DNA of 64,000 nt. Source: Bostrychus sinensis. Its lineage: Eukaryota > Chordata > Actinopteri > Gobiiformes > Eleotridae. The stretch spans positions 1,384,436 through 1,448,435 of the forward strand of contig CM036247.1 of assembly GCA_020698575.1 (NCBI GenBank), given 5' to 3'. The translations under genes were made by a program, and so were the position numbers. The stretch's first letter is position 1. Each line of letters opens with the position of its first letter. Below the pieces are notes generated by a model. That model was not told the origin of the DNA and made no database searches. It saw only the letters and a list, made by a program, of their open reading frames with translations. Positions 44,401 to 52,640 of the stretch are shown here, piece after piece.

Positions 44401-47400
44401 CCTGGGTTAGACCTGGTTTAGTCCTGGTTTAGACCTGGTTTAGTCCTGGTTTAGTCTGAGTTTAGCGCTGCTTTGTTGGAGTTTATCTTTTTCATAGAAA
44501 GTTTTTTCTCTCTGAAGACTTGAGCTCCACAGAGAATCCTCTGCTCCCTCTGAGCCTCTCCTCTCACACAGACTCACTTCATAAACCTCCTCTCTGCTCC
44601 TCCTCTCATCCTCTCTCCTCTTCTCTCTGCTCCCCTGTCCTCCTCTCTCCTCCTCTCTGCTCCTCTCTCCTCCTCTGTCCTCCTCTCTGCTCCTCTCTCC
44701 TCCTCTCTGCTCCTCTCTCCTCCTCTGTCCTCCTCTCTGCTCCTCTCTCCTCCTCTGTCCTCCTCTCTGCTCCTCTCTCCTCCCCTTTCCTCCTCTCTGC
44801 TCCTCTCTCTGCTCCTCTCTCCTCCTCTTTCCTCCTCTCTGCTCCTCTCTCTGCTCCTCTCTCCTCCTCTCTGCTCCTCTCTCTCCTCCTCTCTCCTCCT
44901 CTTTCCTCCTCTCTGCTCCTCTCTCTGCTCCTCTCTCCTCCTCTTTCCTCCTCTCTGCTCCTCTCTCTGCTCCTCTCTCCTCCTCTTTCCTCCTCTCTGC
45001 TCCTCTCTCTGCTCCTCTCTCCTCCTCTTTCCTCCTCTCTGCTCCTCTCTCCTCCTCTTTCCTCCTCTCTGCTCCTCTCTCCTCCTCTCTGCTCCTCTCT
45101 CTGCTCCTCTCTCCTCCTCTTTCCTCCTCTCTGCTCCTCTCTCTGCCCCTCTCTCCTCCTCTCTCCTCCTCTCTGCTCCTCTCTCCTCCTCTCTGCTCCT
45201 CTCTCTGCTCCTCTCTCCTCCTCTCTCCTCCTCTGTCCTCCTCTCTCCTCCTCTGTCCTCCTCTCTGCTCCTCTCTCCTCCTCTCTGCTCCTCTGTCCTC
45301 CTCTGTCCTCCTCTCTCCTCCTCACTCCTCCTCTCTGCTCCTCTGTCCTCCTCTGTCCTCCTCTCTCCTCTTCTCTCCTCCTCTCTGCTCCTCTCTCCTC
45401 CTCTCTTCTCCTCTCTCTACTCCTCTCTGCTCCCCTCTCTGCTCCTCTCTCCTCCCCTCTGCTCCTCTCTGCTCCTCTCTGCTGCTCTGTCCTCTCTCCT
45501 CCTCTCTCCTCCTCTCTCCTCCTCTGTCCTCCTCTCTCCTTCTCTCTCTCCTTCTCTCTCTCCTCTGTCCTCCTCTCTCCTCCTCTGTCCTCCTCTCTCC
45601 TCCTCTCTGCTCCTCTGTCCTCTCTCCTCCTCTCTCCTCCTCTGTCCTCCTCTGTCCTCCTCTCTCCACTTCTCTGCTCCTCTCTGCTCCTCTCTGCTCC
45701 TCTCTGCTGCTCTGTCCTCTCTCCTCCTCTGTCCTCCTCTGTCCTCCTCTCTCCTTCTCTCTCTCCTCTGTCCTCCTCTCTCCTCCTCTGTCCTCCTCTC
45801 TCCTCCTCTCTGCTCCTCTGTCCTCTCTCCTCCTCTGTCCTCCTCTGTCCTCCTCTCTCCACTTCTCTGCTCCTCTCTGCTCCTCTCTCCTCCCCTCTCC
45901 TCCCCTCTGCTCCTCTCTGCTTCTCTCTCTGCTCCTCTCTCCTCCTCTGTCCTCCTCTCTTCTCCTCTGTCCTCCTCTGTCCTCCTCTCTCCTCCTCTCT
46001 GCTCCTCTGTCCTCTCTCCTCCTCTGTCCTCCTCTGTCCTCCTCTCTCCTCCTCTCTGCTCCTCTCAGCTCCTCCTCTCCCCTTTATCCCCCAACACGTT
46101 CCTGCTCCCGCTGCGCCTCCTCCTGCAGGGGGCGCTCTTACCGGTGATGGTGGTGAAGTGGGACGGGGAGGTCATGGTTAACATCGGGGGGGTGATGTAC
46201 TTGGCCCGGACTCCTCTCAGACTCAGGAGGTCCAGCTCCGGAGTCTCCACGTCCTGGTCGTAGTCCCACCTGAAGCCGTCGAACGAGACCAGCAGCAGCT
46301 TGTTCCTCTGCGCGGCTACGGCCAGAAGAAGACCGAGGTCATTCATTCATTCATTCATTCATTCATCTACTACTCTGCCAGAGCCTCCACAGACAGACGA
46401 CCATTCACTCTCTCATTCATTCACTCTGGAACATTTAGAGTCTCCTAGAGGTCGACCGATATCGGGCCGATTTTTGCCATTTTTAGTCAATTGGCAATCG
46501 GCCAAGTCTCACCCTTTTATGCCGATTTTTGGTCAGGCTCATGCCGGGGCCCCATGTGACTGAAGGACCCCATCTTGTCTCAGTTTGGGCTCTTACTCTG
46601 CAGTTCATAGGAAACATCCAAAATCTCTTTATCTCAGCCTGAACTAGGGCTGCACAATAAATCGCAAAATTATCGTTATCGCAATATCAGCAAACGCAAT
46701 ATCTGTTCGCAAGAATCTAAATATATCACAATAACTCTGTGGTCTTCCATCTGACAGAGATTTACACTGAAGAATCATTTTCCACCAGAGCCTTAAAAGA
46801 ACATGTGTTGTGACTAAATAAAAATGTTTAAAAAGTCCAGTTTTAGTGGTAATTTAATTAATTTAGTCACAGCTTAGCCTTGTTTTATTCCTGGTTTAGT
46901 CTGTGTTAAGTTTGGATTTTGTGGCTGTTTTGATTTGTAAATACAGGAACTTACATTTTTGTGAAATGTAGTGAATTTAACTTACTATGTTCCAAAAGTA
47001 GGCTCTATTTTCAAATATCGCAATAATATCGTTATCGCAATTTTCAGCATAGTTATGGAATATCGCATGTTTTCTCCATATCCTGCAGCCCTCGCCTGAA
47101 TAAAAAGATTGTTGTCATTTCTGTGGAACAGAAGCTCGGAGAACAAACTCTCCCCAACTCCTCTCTGTCGCAGTTTAACTCTTAGGTTTGATTTAAAGCT
47201 GCACTCCCTGATTCTGTGGCTGTAACAGTGATGCGTCTAAAAGAAACTGTAGAGTGTGAATGATACACTCCTCTTTCCTAATTCCTCTCCTTCTCTCAGT
47301 CTCACACAAACCAGGAGCTGTCACAACAACACAGCAGATCTGGACTCTGCTTTTCATTCTTTAAAATAAAAATATTGTGAATAAGCTCTACATTTTGAAC

Positions 47401-48839
47401 TAAAACAACAGCTCCTTCACATTATTCCTGACAGATTGTAGTTGTGGATAGATAAAGGATGTATCGACCAATCAGAGCGCTCCTGTCCTGTGAAAGCGTG
47501 TGATTGGTTAAACTTCCCACAGCTGACCTCAAAGGGAAAAAGCTTTAAAAAGCATTACTAAAACAATTGTATATATTAAATTCATTTCTTTTATAAAATT
47601 AAGAAAATCCCTCAGAATAAAATAATCAGCCTCTAGAGCAGGGGTGTCCAAACTTTTTTCCTTGGGGGCCACATACTGAAAAATGTATGTGCAGGAGGGC
47701 CCCTCAGTCGAGGCGCCATATTTAGCATCACCACAAAACAAGATATCATTTCCTTCAGGGATCTTCATAGTAAATCATTCTTATGGATATTTTTATTGAT
47801 TTGTTTTACTCTTGACCTCCTTCTACAACCCCACAGTTATCCGAGCTTGGCACCAGCACATAGTATGGTTTTTTTTTTTTTTTTTTTGGCGCCACCAACC
47901 GCTAATTTCCTTTTTTTCTTCTTCTTCTTCTTCTTAATGCCAGAAACATCTCACACAAATCAAGTTTTTTACCTGCGCTTCAAACCTTGCAGGGAACAGT
48001 GCTACCTGTGGCAATTTGGGCCAATTGTGAATGAAGCCCGAGGGCCAATAAAGAATAGTCTGCGGGCCGCATTTGGCCCCCGGGCCATAGTTTGGACACA
48101 CCTGCTCTAGAGTCTCCTGTTGTGCGTTTGGACAAAGGAGAGCATCGTCTTCAAACATCTGCCATGAAAACACAAAAACTACATTTCTGTGCACGACTCT
48201 GCCTCGCCACTTCTGAAGTTGATCAGAAAATTGTTGAATTTGTCTCAAAAGGTCAGCACTGCTTTAGAAACCAGTGTTGTAGTCAAGAATCCAGACCAAG
48301 ACCAGTCCAAGTCCAGGGTGAACCGAGACCAAGACAAAAATATGAAAGTGTCTTTACCTAAATATAAGTCTTAAATACCTAAAAATTACTTAGAAATAAC
48401 TTAGGGTTAGCTTTTTGTCTGAAAGTGAAAACTACCATCCTTCAACTGTTAATAAAAAAGAACAAATGAACGTAGAATAAAATGCTTTTTTTAATGAAAG
48501 ATGAGATTCTCTTCTTTCGTTTGATATTTAAACTTTAAAAAAAAAAACATTCTAAAAAAACATTGGCACTGGCTGGCAACGTTTTGAGAAAATGCTGTCA
48601 GGGAAAGAGTTAAAAGAGAGGAACACAGGAATACACAGCTTTAAAATGTATCTGTTGGTTTAAAAACTGATTATAAAATACTTTGAAATCATAAAAGAAT
48701 TAAAAACTGCACAGAAAAATGAAGCGAATGAGCTGAAAACAGGACGAGAACAGTTCTGACCTGACTTCTGTCCCGGGGCAGGCAGACCCCAGACCCCCGA
48801 CACCGCAGCAGCGACCACCAGCAGCGCCCCGACCCGCAT
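29390..48839 (-). CDS. enpp7: enpp7-like alkaline sphingomyelinase, complete gene, six exons
   Basis: ENPP7 is a cell-surface phosphodiesterase of gut and bile that splits sphingomyelin to ceramide and phosphocholine. Exons 48839-48761, 46315-46142, 42074-41929, 41386-40763, 36739-36511 and 29460-29390 join in frame to 440 residues (human protein about 458). The signal peptide is residues 1-19. The nucleophile is Thr75 (TMTSPSHF). Metal ligands are Asp39 (SFDGF), Asp199 and His203 (GEPDNVGH), Asp246 and His247 (TSDHGM) and His352 (GDHGY); Asn96 (HNM) is also kept. The C-terminal exon supplies a hydrophobic anchor. All catalytic residues are present and there is no frameshift, so the enzyme is probably active. 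The introns are dominated by minisatellites, about 13 kb of the 19.4-kb span. Another ENPP paralogue is less likely, since the key positions align almost one to one with ENPP7. Confidence 0.92.
29483..36505. repeat. 7-kb minisatellite filling enpp7 intron 5
   Basis: The core CCCGGACTTAAACTAAACCA is followed by a variable number of GGTCCA hexamers and then GT. This gives 28-bp (one hexamer), 34-bp (two), and rarer 40- or 46-bp units. The last ~550 bp (35970-36505) turn into GGTCCAGTCCA-type repeats next to exon 5. Long-range copies exist: about 700 bp from 29763 recurs at 30523 with the same unit order. Confidence 0.98.
36511..36739 (-). CDS. enpp7: enpp7 exon 5
   Basis: It encodes RFIVYVNRGDHGYHSGEMDM, KTIFRAFGPDFRQNLVSAPF and DSIHLYPLMCRLLQIHPAPH. 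His in GDHGY is a metal ligand. The acceptor is GTTGCAG and the donor GTAAGTC. Confidence 0.93.
36768..37193. repeat. GGACCA-based minisatellite with AGGTCTGAGGTCTGACCC
   Basis: Units of one to four ACCAGG hexamers plus TCTGAGGTCTGACCC lie at the 3' end of enpp7 intron 4. The architecture (core plus variable hexamer count) resembles the array at 29483-36505. Long open frames here are by chance. Confidence 0.95.
37568..40480. repeat. 2.9-kb polypyrimidine minisatellite (CTCTCTGTCC)n
   Basis: Units of 8-12 bp (CTCTGTCC, CTCTCTGTCC, CTCTGTGTCC) are almost pure pyrimidine apart from the G of each unit. Higher-order copies exist: 38151-38290 recurs at 38583 with a 432-bp shift. It is located in enpp7 intron 4; the transcript strand is purine-rich. 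All frames are open by composition. Confidence 0.97.
40600..40757. repeat. 11-bp minisatellite AACCAGAACTA
   Basis: About 14 units of ACCAGAACTAA or ACCAGAACTGA lie directly after the enpp7 exon 4 donor (starting about 6 bp inside the intron on the minus strand). Confidence 0.93.
40763..41386 (-). CDS. enpp7: enpp7 exon 4 (catalytic core)
   Basis: 208 codons, from GLKTGSFHFPGGGANYSGQP to PPIVVVADLGFNLNS. It holds Asp199 and His203 (YFGEPDNVGH) and Asp246 and His247 (NVIITSDHGMTT). The acceptor is TTTTTTCAG and the donor GTAAGA. Both ends are phase 0. Confidence 0.97.
41420..41935. repeat. 11-bp minisatellite GGTTTAGWCCT running into the enpp7 exon 3 donor
   Basis: About 46 units fill the 542-bp intron 41387-41928. 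On the transcript strand the unit reads CCAGGTCTAAA. The first unit contains the end of exon 3 (AACCAG/GTCTGAA), so the exon border lies inside the array. Confidence 0.95.
41929..42074 (-). CDS. enpp7: enpp7 exon 3
   Basis: It encodes GRWVEDHEVVHNMMFNQETN, RSEWWDTGATPLWITAQNQ. Asn96 (HNM) is the conserved active-site Asn. The acceptor is CTGCAG. The donor GTCTGA is the first unit of the adjoining array. Confidence 0.93.
42150..42890. other. enpp7 intron 2, dispersed repeat
   Basis: No exon is seen. About 42395-42480 repeats the sequence at 15310-15400. Confidence 0.4.
42890..43650 (+). mobile_element. L1-clade LINE, 3' fragment of ORF2
   Basis: Translated in pieces: FMFWSCSKLNQVWDYIFTLI, LLAVFGVPSSDLV, then after a frame change PPSFVQWGHELLFFLKLEKI and FSLRGQTN. 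This matches the C-terminal zinc-knuckle part of teleost L1 ORF2. It is broken by frame changes. A (GGAAAAT)n-like stretch at 43612-43645 may be the tail. Confidence 0.75.
43745..44455. repeat. 11-bp minisatellite GGTTTAGWCCT
   Basis: About 64 units of GGTTTAGACCT, GGTTTAGTCCT or GGGTTAGACCT in enpp7 intron 2. Same family as 41420-41935. Confidence 0.95.
44560..46075. repeat. 1.5-kb polypyrimidine repeat (CTCCTCTCTGCT)n
   Basis: Almost unbroken C/T with periodic G. There are longer-range copies such as the CTCTGCTCCTCTCTCCTCCT blocks. It starts 67 bp after the enpp7 exon 2 donor on the minus strand. It is open in several frames on both strands because of composition. Confidence 0.95.
46142..46315 (-). 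CDS. enpp7: enpp7 exon 2 (nucleophile)
   Basis: It encodes AAQRNKLLLVSFDGFRWDYD, VETPELDLLSLRGVRAKYIT and PPMLTMTSPSHFTTIT. It holds Asp39 and Thr75. I chose the GGCCGTAG acceptor (exon start 46315) because it keeps phase with exon 1; the GCGCAG six bases on would break the frame. The donor is GTAAGA. Confidence 0.92.
46339..46366. repeat. (ATTC)n microsatellite
   Basis: Seven tandem ATTC tetramers in enpp7 intron 1. Confidence 0.9.
46446..46570. mobile_element. Fragment of a GGTCGACCGATATCGG-type MITE
   Basis: TAGAGGTCGACCGATATCGG is the well-known left end of a teleost DNA-transposon family. No right end was found. Confidence 0.5.
46646..47088. mobile_element. hAT-type MITE, ~440 bp
   Basis: The left end AGGGCTGCACAATAAATCGC and right end TATCCTGCAGCCCT are inverted. 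The interior has CAATATC/GATATTG words. There is no coding capacity. Confidence 0.75.
47639..48104. mobile_element. hAT Charlie-like element, 466 bp, with perfect 8-bp duplication
   Basis: The ends are CAGGGGTGTCCAAAC and GTTTGGACACACCTG. The flanking 8 bp is CTCTAGAG on both sides (47631-47638 and 48105-48112). The interior has GGGCCGCATTTGGCCCCCGG, typical of this family. A T-run lies at 47869-47887. Confidence 0.92.
48278..48400. repeat. Dispersed repeat, GTGTTGTAGTCAAG family
   Basis: AGTGTTGTAGTCAAGAATCC and the following GACCAAGACCAGTCC match fragments at 10996 and 62095. Confidence 0.55.
48761..48839 (-). CDS. enpp7: enpp7 exon 1: start codon and signal peptide
   Basis: ATG at 48839-48837 opens MRVGALLVVAAAVSGVWG, a signal peptide, followed by LPAPGQKS and a CAG/GTCAGA donor. 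It ends after the first base of a codon, matching exon 2 at 46315. No clear TATA box is seen upstream. Confidence 0.85.
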
Positions 48840-48989
48840 GTTGAACCCCCGCGCTCCAAATGAAGACCGAAGACCGAGGACCGAGCCAGATCTAGATCCG
48901 GACTTGAGCAGGATTAATGTGTAACAGAGTCCGATAGAGATCTGCTGAGTCCGGGACGACCTTCGACTTTACCACGCTAATCTATTACA

Positions 48990-49260
48990 TTTAATAATCA
49001 CTGTCAGGAAGTCCAGGACCGGGACCGGGACTAGGACTGAAGCAGGACCAGATCTGACGAGGACTAGACCAGGATCAGATCTGACCAGGACCAGGACCAG
49101 GACTGAAGCAGCACCGGGATCAGACCAGAACCAGAACTTAAGCAGGACCAGTCCAAGAGTAAAACTAGACTCAGGCCAGAACTAGGACAGAACCAGACCA
49201 GATCAGGACCACACCGGGACTAAAACAGGACCAAGACCAGACAAGGACTAAACCAAAATG
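48990..49260. repeat. Degenerate GGACCAGGAC-rich repeat
   Basis: An irregular run of GACCAGGACC, AGGACTGAAGCAGG and ACCAGATCTGA words upstream of enpp7. It is related in composition to the intronic arrays but without a fixed period. Confidence 0.7.
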
Positions 49261-49351
49261 TTGGATCGAACCATTGTTGTTATTTGTTTAATGCCATAAA
49301 ATCTGGACAAACAAAGTCCTGAGGAGGTCTAACTTAGTCCTGGTTTAGGCC

Positions 49352-49710
49352 CTGGTTTTCCACACATACATTATTTTAATATAAAACCTGAAATACTCAG
49401 GTTTCAGGAAAGGCTGAGGAAAACACAATATGGAACTTTAATAAACATCTAAATTACCAAGAACGTTTATATCCCAAAAGCAGAAAAATACATAAACAGC
49501 TACATGAGATGTGAAAGTTTAATGACACAAAATACATCCACAGACCTTAGCTCTCAGTTCCTCCAGACTCCAGATCCTTCTTTATTTAAACTCATGAACA
49601 AGAAGGATTTTTAAAAAGCTTTATAAAGTTTATTAAGTTTAATAGGAACTAAATACAGAACAGGAATCTAAAAATACAACAGAAAACAGAACTTAACAAT
49701 GAAGAAAAAA
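49352..49710. repeat. Local duplication, copy A (~360 bp)
   Basis: From GGTTTTCCACACATACATTA to AACAGAACTTAACAATGAAG. It aligns with 50108-51465, except that copy B contains a Tc1-like element and a short (AAT)n. Copy A gives the empty site. Confidence 0.85.
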
Positions 49711-50107
49711 AGACTAAAAAATAAACATCAAACTCTGTGAGCAACTGAAAATATTTGGATGTTTTCGTCTCTGGATTTAAAACGGCGGTGGTGAGGCCCA
49801 GGATCAAGCATTATCTTCTAATTTATGTAATGTTCTTTAAGCTGTTTTAGAGGAGTGTGCAAAATAATAAAAACAGATGCTTATTCACAACAGCTTATTA
49901 CAAATTTAACCAGATTTAAAACTTTAAACCTCTCATGGGCCCCTGAACTTCTGGGGTTGCAGTGCCTGATGTTCTGCTGGATCCAACTTATCATTTTTAA
50001 GTAAAATTACAGAAACATTTCTGATCAGTGCTCTTCAGTACGAAGCGGCTCATTTATCTGTTAGCGTCACGTTGCTCATAAGTCACAGTAACAGCTCCCA
50101 ACAGAAG

Positions 50108-51465
50108 AGGTTTTCCACAGATACATTATTTTAATATAAAACCTGAAATACTGATGCAGAGGAGTCACACACTGTTTTAGAAAGACTGAGGGAAACACAA
50201 TAATAATAATAATAATAATAATAATAAACATCTAAATTACCAAGAAAGTTTGTATCAGACAAGCAGAAAAATACACATATGCTGTTGAAAGAAAAAGTAT
50301 TGGCACCCCTTGGAAATACTAGGATTTTTGGATGATTTGATCATAAAATGTGATCTGATCTTCATCTAAGTCACCATGGTACATCACCATGGAGCATCAG
50401 GGTTTGGGGCTGCTCTGCTGCCTCAGGGCCTGGACAACTTGCTATCATCAACAGCAAAACTAATTCCCAAGTTTATCCAAACATTTAGCAGGAAAACCTA
50501 AGCCCACCTGTCCACCACCTGAAGCTCAGCAGAGGACGGACAACAGGACACTGACCCAAAACACAGAAGCAAACCAACAACAGAACGGCTTCAACAGAAG
50601 AAACTCCGCCTCTGGAGTGGCCCAGAGTCCTGACCTCAGCCCGACTCAGATGCTGTGGCCTGACCTCAGAAGAGCGACTCACACCACATCCCAGGAATAT
50701 TGCTGAACTTAAACAGTTTTGTAAAGAGGAATGGTCCAAAATTCCTCCTGAGCTGTGCAGCTCTGATCTTCACCACAGAAAACATTTGGTTGAGGTTATT
50801 GCTGCCAAAGGAGGTCAGCAGTTATTAAATTCAAAGGTTGACTTACTTTTTCAATCCTACACTGTTAATGTTTACATAAATGCTCAATAAAAACATGAAA
50901 AAATGTCTTTTTTTTTTTTTTTGCAGCATTAGTTTAAGCAGACTGTGTTTGTGTGTTGTTGTGACTTTGTTGAAGATCAGATCATATTTTATGACCAAAT
51001 CATGCAAAAATCCAAGTAGAATTGAGAAAGCCTCTTGGATCAGAGGTGAAATGTCTTCAACTTTAAAAATCCAATCGAGATGACTGCTTTTTTAACTTTT
51101 TGTTGCGATGCAATTACCCTGGACGAGTGAGAGTCTTCACAGACAAAAATCCAAGTATTTCCAAAGGATGCCAATACTTTTTCTTTCAACTGTAGCTGTA
51201 AGACATGGGAATGTTTAGTGACATAAAATACACCCACTGACCTTATAAGACCATATCTTTGGGTGGTGGCCAAAAACAAGCTCTCAGTTCCTCCAGACTC
51301 CAGATCCTGTGCAGCAGCGGTGAGTGCCGTCTCAAATCCTTCTTTATTTAAGAACAAGAAAGATTTTTAAAAAGCTTTATAAAGTTTATTAAGTTTAATA
51401 TTAACTAAATACAGAACAGGAATCTAAAAATACAACAGAATACAGAACTTAACAAGGAAGAATAG
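50108..51465. repeat. Local duplication, copy B, interrupted by a Tc1-like element
   Basis: Both flanks of the insertion (50108-50279 and 51193-51465) align with copy A in the same order and orientation. An (AAT)n run lies at 50199-50225. Confidence 0.85.
50280..51192 (+). mobile_element. Tc1-like transposon relic, ~913 bp
   Basis: TA is present at both borders (50278-50279, 51193-51194). The inverted ends of about 50 bp contain TTGAAAGAAAAAGTATTGGC. The interior translates in pieces to the Tc1 transposase core and C-terminal part, for example QQDTDPKHRSKPTTERLQQK and LWSGPES. Stop codons (such as the TGA after GPES) and missing sequence make it inactive. Confidence 0.88.
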
Positions 51466-51714
51466 AAGCATCGCACTACCAGATTTAGTTCTGACGACTG
51501 AAAGACTGGAGATCACACATTTAACAACTGCACTGCGTCCGAATGTCAGAGAGACTTTCCCGCTGCATACTGCCATACTGCTGTTGTGTCCTTGGGCAAG
51601 ACACTTCAGTGGATTTAGGGTGAACCTCAGCACAGAGGTTTTAAATGATCTCAGGGTTAACTGGGACTCACAGAAGCTCTCAGTGTTGGTGCTGCTGGCT
51701 CTAAGCGGATACAT

Positions 51715-52590
51715 GTGGTGTGCCCCAGGGATCAGTTTTAGGCCCTGTGCTTTTTAACCTGTAAACGCTCCGTCTGGGCCGTGTCATCAGGAGGCGCTTC
51801 CACAGTTACGCTGATGATGTGCAGCTGTACATCTCCATGCCTCCTGATGACACCAGAACAACAGATGCCCTGTGTTTGTGAGCAAATCCTGGTTGGCATA
51901 AAACTTTTTACAACTTAACCAGGACAAGATCAAAGTTTCAATCCTAAATCCTGAGGCTCAGAGAGAGAAACTCCAAACTAAACTGCAGGCAATGTCTTTG
52001 AACCCATCATCACAAGTGAAAAACCTGGGCGTCTTTTTTTTTTTTTACTCTGAGCTTAGTTTAATTCCACACATCAGGTACATAACTATGATTTTATCAC
52101 CTAAATTTTGTCCTTTTCTCTCTTGGGCCAGCACAGAGACGCTGATGCTTTTATCACCAGTCAGATCGAGTACTGTAACGCTTTCTGGTCTTCCCAAAAA
52201 GAGTACCTCAGCTCTACAACTTTTACAAAACTCTGCAGCTCGTGTGCTGACGAAGACCAGAAGGTGGGCCCACATTACACCAGTTTTAAAATCATTGCAT
52301 GTGCTCTCTGTGTGGTTCCGATTTTAGGGTTATTTTATTAGTTTTTAAATTTCTTAATGCTCTTGGGCTTTTGCTTATCTTTCAGAATTGCTTTCACTGT
52401 ACCTGAGGTCCTCCGGGCCTGGCCTCCTGGTTATTCCTGAAGTCAGGACACATACTGACGGTGAGGCATCTTTTCAGTACTAGTGGTGCAGAGAACCTTG
52501 ATATTTTTAAACACAGGCTCAATATCCATCTTTTTAATTTAGCTTTTACCCAATATTTATTCATTTTGTTCTGTTCTCTTCTCATGTAAC
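51715..52590 (+). mobile_element. L2-type LINE reverse transcriptase remnant
   Basis: Fragments VPQGSVLGPVLFNL, FHSYADDVQLYISMPPDDT, SLNPSSQVKNLGVFF, SGLPKKSTSALQLLQNSAAR and THITPVLKSLH-like text occur in order on the plus strand, broken by stops and frame changes. YADD is the reverse transcriptase active-site motif. It lies just upstream of the TLR coding exon. Confidence 0.85.
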
Positions 52591-52640
52591 TGTAAACACG
52601 AAGTCATTTCAGAACAAAAACCTTTGTATCTCTTCCTCAG

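Noticed and set aside
44520..46181. A 553-codon plus frame and a 418-codon Glu/Arg-rich minus frame
   Set aside because: Both are readings of the CT/GA repeat. Only the minus-strand exon 46142-46315 next to it is real.
46309..46315. GCGCAG as the enpp7 exon 2 acceptor, which would imply a frameshift
   Set aside because: The GGCCGTAG acceptor six bases earlier has a better pyrimidine tract and keeps the frame, so no lesion is needed.
51715..52590. A host gene with reverse transcriptase similarity
   Set aside because: Stops and frame changes throughout; it is a decayed L2-type LINE.
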